This document shows, in pieces, positions 41,761 through 52,549 of a stretch of DNA of 64,000 nucleotides. The notes beneath the pieces were generated by a model, which was not told where the DNA came from, made no database searches, and saw only the letters and a list, made by a program, of their open reading frames with translations. The DNA lies in contig CM019063.1 in NCBI GenBank assembly GCA_009667805.1, positions 355,842,942-355,906,941 of the forward strand, given 5' to 3'. Position 1 is the first letter of the stretch. Each line of letters opens with the position of its first letter. The position numbers were made by a program, and so were the translations under genes. This stretch comes from Leptobrachium leishanense. Lineage: Eukaryota > Chordata > Amphibia > Anura > Megophryidae.

Positions 41761-41968
41761 CTGGGTATGTCAGATTCTGGCCTCTGCTGGGTATGTCAGA
41801 TTCTGGCCTCTGCTGGGTATGTCAGATTCTGGCTTCTGCTGGGTATGTCAGATTCTGGGCTCTGCTGGGTATGTCAGATTCTGGGCTCTGCTGGGTATAT
41901 CAGATTTTGGGCTCTACTGGGTATTTCAGATTCTGGGCTCTGCTGGGTATATCAGATTCTGGGGTCTG
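41761..41968 (+). repeat. 26-bp tandem array, 8 copies
   Basis: Unit CTGGGTATGTCAGATTCTGG plus GCTCTG; eight copies with a few substitutions. It is followed by a decayed ninth. The period 26 is not a multiple of 3, so all frames alternate and the apparent frames there are not coding. Confidence 0.9.
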
Positions 41969-42481
41969 TCTGGGTACATAAAATTATGTGAGTTTAACTT
42001 CCTATTAGCAGTACAACTAGGAGTATAAAAGTTAAAATCTAACACTATGCAGCGCTGTTGTTCACTGGCGCCCGGTTGTCTGATTTACTAGCTCAGTTAT
42101 ACACTTATACACACCTCATATTACTGTATCACAGAGGTCCACAGCAATAAAATTCTAATGTATGGTGTGTATGAGTGTTTGAATTGTATTGCTGTGGCGC
42201 ACTGTGATACGCTCATACACGCTGTGTGTTTTTTTTTGGGGGGGCAGCATTTCATCCTTAAAAAATAAATACAGAGATAGTGTTTTTACAGTATGCATAG
42301 GATGTGTAATTGTAAAAAAAAATTTGATGTGCGTGGCTTTATTTTGGGATGTTGGAGTGGAGAGAAAAATTTCAAGGGGGGCCCCCAAGAAAATATTCGC
42401 CCAGGACCCAGTCAATATTAAAGACGGCCCTGGGTGTGAGGCACGCATTAGGCCATGTGGATTGAGGAGTGCTGGCCTGCA

Positions 42482-42511
42482 ACACGTGACGTGAGGTGTC
42501 ACGTCACGTGT
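42482..42511. repeat. 13-bp perfect palindrome with CACGTG and TGACGT
   Basis: ACACGTGACGTGA, loop GGTG, then its exact reverse complement. It overlays E-box (CACGTG) and CRE-like (TGACGT) words. It sits in the outer MITE just right of the inner one. Confidence 0.65.
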
Positions 42512-43126
42512 CCCGCCACAGCTGCCTGCACATGCCGAGCTGAGGGGGGAGCAGACAGTAAGCAGGCGTGCAGATGTATCCGCTCAGCCTGCACTGTCTG
42601 TCCTGCCCCGCCCAGTAAGTCACCCGCTGTAAGAGAAGCAGGCTGCAGGGCCTGCCAGTGCCAGCCAGTACTCAAGGGTCCGTCCACCTTCCAGAGTTCT
42701 CTGCCCAGGCCAAAACCCTCACCAACGGTAAACAGAGTTTTATTTGCTGTGGATCTTGTGTGTGCTCATATTCATTGCCTTTATGTGAGTTTTATTGATG
42801 TGGATCCTGTGTACGTTCATACTTACTGCTTTTACCGCAAGAGTTATACTACTGTGGTGCTCTGTGATATGCTCAATCACTGCACAATAATGTGAGTTTT
42901 ATTGCTGTGTGGAGCGCTGTGATACGCTCATGCACACTGCACATTACAGTGAGTTGACATACAATTTGTGCAATAAATATCTTTGAAAACATTTTAAAAA
43001 ATGTAGGTGTTTTTTTACATTTTAAAGTTGGGGGTGCCGAATATAGGATCCGCCCGGGTGCCAAATGTTCTAGGTACACCTTTGCATAGTAGGCATGTTG
43101 TTGAAATATTAGGAAGTGCTGTAATA

Positions 43127-44050
43127 TGTGACACATACGAGGTATGTGCACAATTGTATAAAGTAAGTAATTGTCATGTATAGTGGTGACATTGAAAGGT
43201 ATGTGTTTATGTTTTCTATGTGGTATATGGTGCCTATAACAAGTCACTATGAGAATGCAGCTCTCTGCTGCAGCAGCAGGGGACTGTTATTATGACGCAC
43301 AGGGTCTTATGTTCAGGAAGGATTGGGGGAAGATTATAGGTGTGGCACTGGTGATGTGTTCCTGCTTACCCTCATAACCACGAGGATACTATGGAACAAG
43401 CAGCCAATCTGTCTGTCTCCTGATTCTTTCCTGTTTTTACAGGTAAGCCTAAAGCAGGAAGTAACTCCCAAACATTTAAAATAAAGAATCCATGTTATAT
43501 ACAGCTGTATTAACTGTGCAGAGAGTCAGATGGGAGACAATAAGAGATATCCTTAATGTAAACACTAGGAGGGTGGAGGCTCCAGGTACTCTACAATAAT
43601 AATGGTAAAAGCAGTATTTCCTGATGCAGAGTCAGTTATGTACATTTAAATGTACTCCATATGCAGAAATCTTAGATGCATTATTATTTATTATTAGAAA
43701 GGAATTGTTCTATGTCTTGGCAGATATGACATCCCCTTGTGTGCAGAAGGAAAAGGAATAGCTGTAGCACGCTGCACACTGTATATAATAGGATGTATAG
43801 TCTGTGAGACGGATTCACAACTTTCCACAGGGAAAGTTAGATGTTTTGCGAAAATGAAGATGACATGCTAATAGGTCATTTAGAATGAAAATGTTATTGT
43901 TTTAAAAGCATTTGGAAAATATGCATTTAATAAAGAGATAACCACGAGGATACTATGGAACAAGCAGCCAATCTGTCTGTCTCCTGATTCTTTCCTGTTT
44001 TTACAGGTATTTACATCTGTCTGCTGGCCCTCTGAACGGGGTCTGCAACA
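43127..44050 (+). repeat. 5' LTR of Gypsy-P
   Basis: TGTGACACATACGAGG ... GGGTCTGCAACA. TATA-like TATATAAT at 43782-43789 and AATAAA at about 43929 suggest U3 up to about 43815, a short R and U5 to 44050. It contains two identical 72-bp blocks. Confidence 0.95.
43374..44009 (+). repeat. 72-bp direct repeats inside the LTR (43374-43445 and 43938-44009)
   Basis: Both copies read ATAACCACGAGGATACTATG to CCTGTTTTTACAGGTA and look identical; start-to-start 564 bp. Each ends with a polypyrimidine-AG splice-acceptor-like motif directly followed by GT (GTAAGC after copy 1, GTATTT after copy 2). Repeated in the 3' LTR at 50596-50667 and 51160-51231. Confidence 0.85.
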
Positions 44051-44056
44051 GATTCT

Positions 44057-44070
44057 TGGGGGCTCGTCCG
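44057..44070 (+). promoter_or_regulatory. tRNA-Pro-type primer-binding site of Gypsy-P
   Basis: TGGGGGCTCGTCCG six nt after the 5' LTR equals the 5' part of the primer site used by many gammaretroviruses and complementary to the tRNA-Pro 3' end. The following bases (TAAAC) diverge. Confidence 0.85.
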
Positions 44071-44196
44071 TAAACTTATGATCTTCGGGACCAACAGAGT
44101 ATGGATACAGCGGCTGTGATCCAGAAAAGTCGGTTGTGAGAAGCGCGTCCTGGCTGGCTGGTGACGGTGACGTGAGGGATCGTGAAAAGGGTCATC

Positions 44197-45642
44197 ATGG
44201 CGGATAAAGTACGGAAGAGCGTGGTGTGGAACATCAGAAAAAAACTTCTCACCTTGTCCGCTGGTGAACTATTTCAGATCGCCCAGAGCATTGTTACGGT
44301 ACCAGACGGGAACATTACTGAACTAGATGCTGGAGACCAAGAAGGCTGCTTTGAATACATTAATGCGTTCATGTACAGTGCAGACTTACTAGACTCAGAG
44401 GATAGAGGTATGGCTGAACTGTTGAACTTGAGAGACATCGTTGACTCTGTTGAGCATGTTCAAACTACGTCTACACCTGTTCATCAACAGAATGATGACA
44501 CTGCTCCTACCGCATCGTCTACAGCTGTTGCTGACAAAGGGTCTAGTGTAGCATATACACAAAATTCGACGTTGCAACAACCTTTGACCAGACTATCACA
44601 ACAAACACGCAGCAGTGATAATGCACAGTTTAGCAACAACCCTGAACGGTCCATGCAGTTACTGACAGAGAAGGTTGTCTCCCTCAGGGACCTCTCCTAC
44701 CTCCAGCGTCGCGAATTTAAGATACAAGGAAGACAAATTTGTGATTACACATCTGACATCACATACACAAGTGTATGCAGACAAATTGAAGATGGAATCA
44801 AAGAAAATTACAGTGATGCTGACATAGTCAGGGGGACACTACGGATAATAAAAGCAGGCAGTTTCAAGGACATGTTGATGAATAAAGAAGACATAACGGT
44901 TGAGGAACTCAAAGGGTTTCTTCGGTCGCATTTAGGAGACAAAAATAGCACAGAATTGTTCCAGGAATTAATGTGTGCAAAACAAAATGAGAATGAGACG
45001 CCTCAACAGTTCTTGTATCGAGTAATGGGTCTTAAACAGAAAATCATCTTTGCTGCAAAACAGGCTGACACTGAAGTGAGATACAGCACAGAAACTATTC
45101 AGGATGTATACCTTCACACGGTCTACCAGGGTTTAGGGCACAAATATACAGACATTCGTAGGGAGTTAAAACCCCTGCTTTCCAAACGCAACGTCGCAGA
45201 TGAGGAAATACTAAGAAATGTAACAAGAATCACCAGCGATGAGAATGAGAGGGCCCGAAGGCTGGGTCCTGTAACACGTAATAAGCAGAGCATTGCAAGT
45301 TGTACCCTTCTAGAAAGTGAACCTGTGAGAGAAATTCATGAGCAGAAAAATGTGAATGATCCAATTAAACAACTGACAGCACGTGTCGAAGCACTTAGCA
45401 GTATGGTAGACTCCATGAGAAATCCAACACAGTCTGATCCTACCTTTCAGTATACTATGAGTCGACCACCTCTACAAAAAGGGGCTAAACGTCATGGTTG
45501 TTTAAAGTGTGTGGAAGCTGGTCTGCAAAACTGTACTCACTGTTTTCAGTGTGGGGAAGAGGGGCACCTGTCCAGGGGATGCCTCCGGAAACGTAACCCG
45601 CAGGGAAACGGGAAGCGGTCACTGCAACGGGGCAACCAGTGA
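44197..45642 (+). CDS. gag: Gag of Gypsy-P
   Basis: 481 codons from the ATG in CATCATGGCGG (44197); an in-frame GTG lies five codons upstream but ATG is preferred. MADKVRKSVVWNIRKKLLTL, an acidic/Ser-Thr linker, capsid-like QEDIT... region with LFQELMCAKQNENETPQQFL and LRRELKPLL-like helix, then a CCHC zinc knuckle CFQCGEEGHLSRGC at about 45543-45585 and a basic end. Forms the particle and packages RNA. The frame is intact. The stop TGA at 45640 overlaps the protease frame by a few codons, so -1 frameshifting would give Gag-Pro, as in retroviruses. Confidence 0.88.
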   Translation: MADKVRKSVVWNIRKKLLTLSAGELFQIAQSIVTVPDGNITELDAGDQEGCFEYINAFMYSADLLDSEDRGMAELLNLRDIVDSVEHVQTTSTPVHQQNDDTAPTASSTAVADKGSSVAYTQNSTLQQPLTRLSQQTRSSDNAQFSNNPERSMQLLTEKVVSLRDLSYLQRREFKIQGRQICDYTSDITYTSVCRQIEDGIKENYSDADIVRGTLRIIKAGSFKDMLMNKEDITVEELKGFLRSHLGDKNSTELFQELMCAKQNENETPQQFLYRVMGLKQKIIFAAKQADTEVRYSTETIQDVYLHTVYQGLGHKYTDIRRELKPLLSKRNVADEEILRNVTRITSDENERARRLGPVTRNKQSIASCTLLESEPVREIHEQKNVNDPIKQLTARVEALSSMVDSMRNPTQSDPTFQYTMSRPPLQKGAKRHGCLKCVEAGLQNCTHCFQCGEEGHLSRGCLRKRNPQGNGKRSLQRGNQ

Positions 45643-46457
45643 CCAAGTCCTCCCTGTCCCATGGCACAAATGATGGCGGATCAGAGGATGAACCTGGTCC
45701 TACAAAAAGCAAAACGAAACCATTTCATTATACGACATTCAAAACTTCCAAGGACAAGGAATGGCTTAATCAGACTCCTACTTTCTCTGTCCCTAGGAAA
45801 AAGAATGAGGCCATTGTCAATCTAATAGGAAGGAAGGCTTTGACACAGTGCAACCTCAATGGCCTAGCAGTAAGTGCTTTGCTTGACACTGGAGCTCAAG
45901 TCAGTATCATTGATCGTGCTTGGAAAGATAAATATTTGCCAGCTGTGGACTTGAGACCTCTTTCTGAACTTATGGGAACTATGGGAAAGCTGGAAGTGTA
46001 TTCTGTGACTGGGGATGTCATTCCATTCGATGGCTGGGCTGTTATTACTGTTAATTTAGAAGGAAACAATGACCCTAACCTCTCTATCAGCGTTTCCTTT
46101 TTAATAAGTCATCTGCCAATTGAAAGGCCACTACTTGGGTTTAACGTAGTGGAAGAATTAATTCAGAGACAACCCAAGCGCCTTGTGCAGGCTTTAGTCT
46201 CTCTACTATCAGGAGCCATCTCTATGTCAAACGAGAAAGCTCAAACTCTGGTAAGCTGTGTCCAAACCCCTGAGCTGAATGAACAGTGGGGACGTTTGAA
46301 GGTAAAGAGTGGTGGCGTTGTCATTCCAGCAGGTCAAGTGATGTGGGTAAAGTGTAAAATACCACCTAACATGGATCAGCCCGACCCAGTCATACTGTTT
46401 GAACCAGAGGAAAACAATGTGCAGTTGGAAAAGCTGGATATAGGAGGGGGCTCCTAG
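45639..46457 (+). CDS. pro: protease region of Gypsy-P Pol
   Basis: The frame is open upstream of 45639 into gag (overlap). Aspartic protease motif [13 protein letters not shown] at about 45876-45915, [13 protein letters not shown] as the flap/C-terminal block near 46120. Length 272 codons. It ends at 46457 inside a G-rich run, after which the same protein continues in another frame, so this end is a lesion, not a natural stop. Confidence 0.85.
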   Translation: MTKSSLSHGTNDGGSEDEPGPTKSKTKPFHYTTFKTSKDKEWLNQTPTFSVPRKKNEAIVNLIGRKALTQCNLNGLAVSALLDTGAQVSIIDRAWKDKYLPAVDLRPLSELMGTMGKLEVYSVTGDVIPFDGWAVITVNLEGNNDPNLSISVSFLISHLPIERPLLGFNVVEELIQRQPKRLVQALVSLLSGAISMSNEKAQTLVSCVQTPELNEQWGRLKVKSGGVVIPAGQVMWVKCKIPPNMDQPDPVILFEPEENNVQLEKLDIGGGS

Positions 46458-46465
46458 AAGTACAG

Positions 46466-47718
46466 AACCAGGAAAGGCCTTATGTCTCTGTTCCAATTGG
46501 TAACAACTCCACATGTGAAATAACACTGCCTGGTAACACAATCCTCGGTTATATTCAGCCAATTGAAAAAGTACTGGAGGCAGAGCGATCAGAAGAACTG
46601 AATTCTAAGGTATCGGTCGAGGGTGTGACTAGCTCAGGTACTGAAGAAACCTTGAAACGGTGGCACCCACCTGTAGATCTAAGCCACTTGAGTGAGGAAC
46701 AGCAGCAGGTGGTAAGAAAAATGCTGTATGAAGAGTCTGTGGCATTTTCTCAAGATAAGAGTGACATGGGTTGTATTCCGAGTCTACAAATGTCAATAAA
46801 TCTCAAAGACGACATACCAGTGCAGCGGTCATATTCATCGGTACCTAAACCTTTATTCCAAGAAGTGAAAGATTATATACAAGATCTCCTGGCAAAAGGG
46901 TGGATTGTGAAGTCCAAGTCCCCCTATTCTGCACCAGTGGTCTGCGTCCGAAAGAAGGATGGCTCACTTCGCCTGTGTATAGATTATCGCCTCCTCAATA
47001 AAAAGACTGTACCAGATAGGCACCCTCTGCCAAGAATTCAAGACTTGCTTGACACATTGGGGGTTATGCATGGTTCAGTATTCTCGACCAAGGAAAAGCC
47101 TACCATCAGGGCTTCATAGCCGAAGGTTCTAGGCACATGACAGCTTTCATAACTCCCTGGGGACTTTATGAGTGGATAAGAATTCCCTTCGGCCTGTCCA
47201 ATGCACCTGCAGCGTTCCAGCGCAGTATGGAAGAAATGCTAGATTCTCTCAGAGATGAATGTTGTATACCGTACCTTGATGACGTGTTATGTTATGCCAA
47301 GTCTTTTGAGGAACATGTGGAAGGACTTCGCAAAGTTCTTCAAGCTCTCCAACATCATGGAGTCAAGCTTCGGCCTGAAAAATGTGAGCTCTTCCGAGGT
47401 GAAGTCCGATACGTGGGTCGTCTTGTGTCTGCCGAAGGTGTGCGGATCAATCCCAAAGATCTTCAAGCAGTTATGTCACTCAAAAGTCATACTCCACATA
47501 CCGTCGGTGAGGTAAGAAGGCTTCTCGGCTTCCTAAGCTACTATCGCTCATTTATCCAAGATTTTTCAGGTGTAGCTAAGCCTATGTATGAGCTCCTACA
47601 AGCAAAGCCTGGGGTGGCACCAGTTGAGTCCAGTAGGAGAAAGACCAAAGGCCCCAAATGCCTTCCAGAACTCCTGTGGAGTGGACAAGTGAGCATCAGA
47701 AATCTCTTGAAACCTTGA
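46466..47718 (+). pseudogene. pol: reverse transcriptase of Gypsy-P, with a deletion at motif A
   Basis: Frame 1 (to 47119): linker, then [46 protein letters not shown]. At about 47085-47100 the sequence jumps: the usual motif-A Leu-Asp is missing and the frame changes. Frame 2 (47137-47718): [43 protein letters not shown] (YxDD intact), [21 protein letters not shown] further shift near 47650 leads into the RNase H frame. RT without the first catalytic Asp cannot polymerise. Confidence 0.88.
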
Positions 47719-50255
47719 TTGACATGTTGATAAAGCCACCAATTCTTGCCTATCCAGACTTCAATTTACCATTCTCGCTGCACACCGATGCATCTGAAAG
47801 GGGCCTTGGGGCTATACTCTACCAGAGTCAGGATGGAAAATTAAGAGTCATTGCGTATGGCTCCCGGACACTGTCCCAGGCCGAAAGAAATTACTGCCTA
47901 CATAGTGGTAAACTTGAGTTTCTTGCACTTAAATGGGCAGTGTGTGAAAAATTCAGAGACTACCTGTTCTATGCTCCACATTTTACCATTTACACAGACA
48001 ACAATCCCCTGACCTACATAATGAGCACTGCGAAGCTGAATGGGGTTGGCCATCGCTGGGTGGGAGAATTGTCCGACTACCACTTTGATGTGAAATATAG
48101 GCCTGGTAAAATAAATATTGATGCTGACACACTGTCGCGTATCCCCCTTGACATCGAAAAGTATACCACTGAGTGCACTGAGCAATTGTCATCTGAAGTG
48201 GTGCGAGCAGTCTGGGATGGAGCTCGCGCAGCCAAAAAGAAAGATGTGGCTTGGGTTGCAGCACTCAGTATGTCGTCTATGGAAACTGACCCAACATCCC
48301 AAGGTTCATTGTTGCCAAGAATAAATAAAGATGAACTCTCCAAAGCTCAACGGGAGGATCCAGTGATAGCCAAGGTATTGAAGATGAAGGAGGAAATCAA
48401 GGTGCCAGATGAAAGTCTAAAGAAAACCGTGACTGGAGCGGCCAAGAAACTTTTGTATGAATGGAACAAACTAATTATAGAGGATGGATGTCTCTATAGG
48501 CAAACAGCTCATAACAAACAACTTGTTCTCCCAACCCAGTATAAGCAACTTTCTTTGGAGCACTTACATGACAACATGGGACATCTGGGCACAGAACGGG
48601 TTCTTCATCTGATGAGACAAAGATTCTACTGGCCATATATGAAGAAGGAAGTAGAGGAGTATATCACAAAGAAGTGTCCCTGTATTAAGCAAAAGAAACC
48701 AACGACCCATGTCCGAGCACCCATGGGGAGTATAACATCCAGCTCACCTCTAGAACTTGTTTGCATCGACTACCTGCACTTAGAGCCAAGCCGGGGTGGG
48801 TATGAGTATATACTAGTGGTCGTAGATCACTTTACTAGGTTTGCGCAAGCTTATCCTACTAAAAACAAGTCTGGCCGTACAGCAGCGGAGCGTCTTTTCA
48901 ATGATTATATCCCTCGGTTTGGTTACCCTGGAAAGCTACACCATGACCAGGGCAGGGAATTTGAAAATGAGCTTTTCAGGAACCTTCGGGAACTTGCTGG
49001 AGTACGCCATTCGAGGACCTCTCCGTATCACCCTCAAAGTAACCCAGCTGAGAGATTCAACCGGACTCTCCTCCAAATGCTCCGGACCTTGGCTGATAAG
49101 GAAAAGATACGTTGGAAAGATCACCTTCCCCAGATCGTCCATGCATATAATTGTACACGTCACGAGTCAACTGGGTATTCCCCATTCTATTTACTGTTTG
49201 GACGCCACCCTCGCCTTCCTGTTGACTTGATATTTGGGCTCCTTGAAGAGTATGAGGGATTAACTCATAAGGGATTTGCTGATCATTGGGCTGGAAAGAT
49301 GGCTGAAGCATATCAAATAGCAAATGAAAACAGTAAGCAATCAAGTGCGCGGGGCAAAGCTCAATATGACTTGAAGGTCAAAGGTGTTATTCTGAAGCCT
49401 GGAGACAGAGTTCTTGTTAGAAATTTGAGAGAGCGAGGAGGCCCAGGGAAACTAAGATCATACTGGGAGAAGATCATCTATGTGGTGAAAGAGCAAGTAG
49501 CAGACAATCCGGTTTATGTGGTGAGTCCTGAGAATGGGAACAAAAGTGGAACTAGAACCCTGCACCGAAACCTATTACTGTTGGTGAATGACTTGCCTGT
49601 GGAGACACCATCACACCCACTGAAACACGGGAACCAGAAACAAAGCAGACAAGGTAACAGGGAGAAGACAAGAGAACCTACCTACCACAGTGACCTCACC
49701 GATTCAGATGAGGAAAGCTCTGAAAGATACTGGTTGAGAATTCCTGAGAGTTGGACAGAGCATAAGAGACAGCATACTTACCGGCAAGGTTCAAAACTGA
49801 ACCATGAGAACTCTCTTGTCGAAATGACGTCACCATCACCTGAGAGAACCGTGCGAGAAAGAGATCAAGTCCAAGTCCCACAGGAACAGAGACACAGTTT
49901 GATCGAGACTCAATCACCAGAAGAATTGATCCTGAATTCAACATTTCCACCTGAAGTCAGTGGAGATAGTGATAGTGAATGTGCCCTGCCTGATGAAGCA
50001 GAAAGTCTGACATCAGAAAGCTGTATCGAACCAAGACGGTCAGTGAGAGGGAGTAAGCCAAGACAAGTGTTTACGTACGAAACACTGGGTCAACCATCGC
50101 TACAACCACAGACTATGCTCTACAGTGTAGCAGCATATACCTTTCCTCACTTACCTGTATTGGCTACACCATATTATATGCCACCACTCTCATACTACCC
50201 GTTTCACGACTCATACAATATGGTACCATGCATTCCCACAGGGGCAGCATATTAA
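47658..50255 (+). CDS. pol: RNase H and integrase of Gypsy-P Pol with long C-terminal tail
   Basis: 865-codon open frame. RNase [68 protein letters not shown]. Integrase: zinc region [10 protein letters not shown] ... [10 protein letters not shown] (48565-48690), D-D-E core with [10 protein letters not shown] (48767), [14 protein letters not shown] (48945) and [13 protein letters not shown] (49050). GPY/F-like segment at 49420-49480. Beyond ~49600 a charged, Ser/Thr/Pro-rich tail of over 200 residues ends in a Tyr/Pro-rich stretch ([18 protein letters not shown]). No chromodomain. Needs upstream frames for initiation. Confidence 0.9.
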   Translation: MPSRTPVEWTSEHQKSLETLIDMLIKPPILAYPDFNLPFSLHTDASERGLGAILYQSQDGKLRVIAYGSRTLSQAERNYCLHSGKLEFLALKWAVCEKFRDYLFYAPHFTIYTDNNPLTYIMSTAKLNGVGHRWVGELSDYHFDVKYRPGKINIDADTLSRIPLDIEKYTTECTEQLSSEVVRAVWDGARAAKKKDVAWVAALSMSSMETDPTSQGSLLPRINKDELSKAQREDPVIAKVLKMKEEIKVPDESLKKTVTGAAKKLLYEWNKLIIEDGCLYRQTAHNKQLVLPTQYKQLSLEHLHDNMGHLGTERVLHLMRQRFYWPYMKKEVEEYITKKCPCIKQKKPTTHVRAPMGSITSSSPLELVCIDYLHLEPSRGGYEYILVVVDHFTRFAQAYPTKNKSGRTAAERLFNDYIPRFGYPGKLHHDQGREFENELFRNLRELAGVRHSRTSPYHPQSNPAERFNRTLLQMLRTLADKEKIRWKDHLPQIVHAYNCTRHESTGYSPFYLLFGRHPRLPVDLIFGLLEEYEGLTHKGFADHWAGKMAEAYQIANENSKQSSARGKAQYDLKVKGVILKPGDRVLVRNLRERGGPGKLRSYWEKIIYVVKEQVADNPVYVVSPENGNKSGTRTLHRNLLLLVNDLPVETPSHPLKHGNQKQSRQGNREKTREPTYHSDLTDSDEESSERYWLRIPESWTEHKRQHTYRQGSKLNHENSLVEMTSPSPERTVRERDQVQVPQEQRHSLIETQSPEELILNSTFPPEVSGDSDSECALPDEAESLTSESCIEPRRSVRGSKPRQVFTYETLGQPSLQPQTMLYSVAAYTFPHLPVLATPYYMPPLSYYPFHDSYNMVPCIPTGAAY

Positions 50256-50331
50256 ATTAAGAAAGTGGTGTTCTGGACATAGTAATCTTGCGCCTGAGTG
50301 TATATATATTTTTTGTAGCTGGTGCCCATTT

Positions 50332-50348
50332 TATTTTGTCAGGGAGGA
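50332..50348 (+). promoter_or_regulatory. polypurine tract of Gypsy-P
   Basis: CAGGGAGGA immediately before the 3' LTR TGTGACAC. It is short and interrupted but in the right place. Confidence 0.6.
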
Positions 50349-51272
50349 TGTGACACATACGAGGTATGTGCACAATTGTATAAAGTAAGTAATTGTCATG
50401 TATAGTGGTGACATTGAAAGGTATGTGTTTATGTTTTCTATGTGGTATATGGTGCCTATAACAAGTCACTATGAGAATGCAGCTCTCTGCTGCAGCAGCA
50501 GGGGACTGTTATTATGACGCACAGGGTCTTATGTTCAGGAAGGATTGGGGGAAGATTATAGGTGTGGCACTGGTGATGTGTTCCTGCTTACCCTCATAAC
50601 CACGAGGATACTATGGAACAAGCAGCCAATCTGTCTGTCTCCTGATTCTTTCCTGTTTTTACAGGTAAGCCTAAAGCAGGAAGTAACTCCCAAACATTTA
50701 AAATAAAGAATCCATGTTATATACAGCTGTATTAACTGTGCAGAGAGTCAGATGGGAGACAATAAGAGATATCCTTAATGTAAACACTAGGAGGGTGGAG
50801 GCTCCAGGTACTCTACAATAAGAATGGTAAAAGCAGTATTTCCTGATGCAGAGTCAGTTATGTACATTTAAATGTACTCCATATGCAGAAATCTTAGATG
50901 CATTATTATTTATTATTAGAAAGGAATTGTTCTATGTCTTGGCAGATATGACATCCCCTTGTGTGCAGAAGGAAAAGGAATAGCTGTAGCACGCTGCACA
51001 CTGTATATAATAGGATGTATAGTCTGTGAGACGGATTCACAACTTTCCACAGGGAAAGTTAGATGTTTTGCGAAAATGAAGATGACATGCTAATAGGTCA
51101 TTTAGAATGAAAATGTTATTGTTTTAAAAGCATTTGGAAAATATGCATTTAATAAAGAGATAACCACGAGGATACTATGGAACAAGCAGCCAATCTGTCT
51201 GTCTCCTGATTCTTTCCTGTTTTTACAGGTATTTACATCTGTCTGCTGGCCCTCTGAACGGGGTCTGCAACA
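50349..51272 (+). repeat. 3' LTR of Gypsy-P
   Basis: 924 bp; by eye one substitution relative to the 5' LTR (CAATAAGAATGG here, CAATAATAATGG there). Confidence 0.95.
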
Positions 51273-51797
51273 AATACATCATCTATTATCTGTATATTTT
51301 AGCTGGTGCTAACTGATTCTGCAGAAGCGGAATCCTTAGCACCAGCTCCAAGCTGTGGTTAACTTTTGCATTACCACATTGGTGCGTTAATTAGCGGTAA
51401 GAGTCATGAGTCCTCAGGCATTAAAACAAAATCAAAGACATAAAATATAAACGCAGAGAAATTCGGCAGGCGTACAAAAAAGTCTTCAGAAAATAGTACG
51501 AACGTGAATCGCAAGGGATATTGAGAAAATAAAAAATAATAGGGAAGAGAGGGGGTGCTATACACATCACCGGTTAAAAGATGGCGACCCAGAAACAAAA
51601 AAAGGGGTGAGGGGAGTGGCAAAGGCCATCACCGTGACACTCCTGGAGCACTTCAAAAGGAGGCCATGGAGGGATAATGTCACGAGGCCCGGGAGCCCGA
51701 GGGCCAAACATGACAGTCAGAGCCATGGTGGCGCACCTCAGGACTGCCTGGTAGATGCCAATTTATTTTAAAAAGGGGAGGTTACACCATCGCCAGC

Positions 51798-52345
51798 TGT
51801 CACGGTTCCCAGATCCCACCACGCAGTACTTAACACCCCACACTCCACAGAGCCCAGAAGCTACCAACAGAGTAGCCGTGAAAGATCTCTAACTGTCTGG
51901 TCCTTAGAATTGGCCAGGTAAACTAGCTAGACAGAAAGGGTTAACAACACAGGGAGTAGTCAGCCGAGCCAGAATCAGGAATACAGAGTTCAGAATGGTC
52001 AAATGGAATAGCCGGGTCGATATCAGAGCAGTGGCGTAGTACAAGAAAATGATCTAGGGCAACAGAAGGCAGAATAGTCAGAAACAAGCAGAGGTCAATA
52101 CCGGGTTAATTAAATATAGCAGTCAGGTACAAGGAGCTCAGGTATGGATAACCACGATCTGGCAACTGCTGAGAATACACTGAGGGTTTTTAAAGACCTT
52201 CACCAGGCCACGCCCCCCACTCAAGCCGCGCCTCATGCAGCCACCTCCCTGCCTGTCTCCATTTAAACCGGGCATTGGTCAGCGAGCAGCATCAGATATG
52301 CTGCCCTCAAGCACACAGGTAGGGCTGGAAGCTCCCAACGTTACA
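51798..52345 (-). mobile_element. solo LTR of the chromovirus 1 family
   Basis: 548 bp, the same ends as the LTRs at 7059 and 11928, with a perfect 5-bp duplication CCAGC (51793-51797, 52346-52350). It keeps the GATATCAG stretch, so it is nearer the 3' LTR form. It formed by LTR-LTR recombination that removed the internal region. Confidence 0.95.
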
Positions 52346-52549
52346 CCAGCAGGGCGAGCACAAAAAAAAAAGCAAAAGTGCAAGGAAGGTAGCAAATAAA
52401 AATTAAACTAGAGTCCCCAAAAAGGTCAAACTCGTTAAGCAAGGGAGGGGGGCGAGAATAAAAAACTGTTTTACAGAAGTCAGGGAAATATATAGCGTCC
52501 TCAAGAATAAAACTCCCAATGTAGGGGGATGCTCAGCAAAAACTGGAAC

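Larger units (their letters stand above)
40710..42432. mobile_element. hAT-type MITE, inner
   Basis: Perfect start CAGGGCCGTCTTTAA at both ends (reverse at 42432) and a perfect 8-bp duplication GGTGTGAG (40702-40709, 42433-42440). It holds a GC-rich block (40800-41340) and two minisatellites. No transposase. Confidence 0.9.
40555..43084. mobile_element. hAT-type MITE, outer
   Basis: Ends CAGGGGCGTACTTAGG and, in reverse from 43084, CAAAGGTGTACCTAG. Flanks CATAAGAG / CATAGTAG (40547-40554, 43085-43092; 6 of 8). Without the inner element it is about 0.8 kb. It resembles the MITE ends at 4218 and 54708 in the CAGNGGNGTANNTAG style. Long frames on either strand here are GC-rich shadows, not genes. 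Confidence 0.65.
43127..51272 (+). mobile_element. Ty3/Gypsy LTR retrotransposon without chromodomain (Gypsy-P)
   Basis: 8.1 kb, LTRs 43127-44050 and 50349-51272, both 924 bp and differing at about one position by eye (near 43600 / 50822). 4-bp target duplication AATA (43123-43126, 51273-51276). Order: LTR, tRNA-Pro-type primer site, gag, protease, RT, RNase H, integrase, long C-terminal tail, polypurine tract, LTR. The LTR match means a very recent insertion, yet pol is broken at several points. Confidence 0.96.

Noticed and set aside
41461..42028. Frames with repeated MPSRVSHAHHI or YVRFWALLGMSDSG peptides
   Set aside because: Translations of minisatellites; the 26-bp unit cycles through all frames, so there is no protein.
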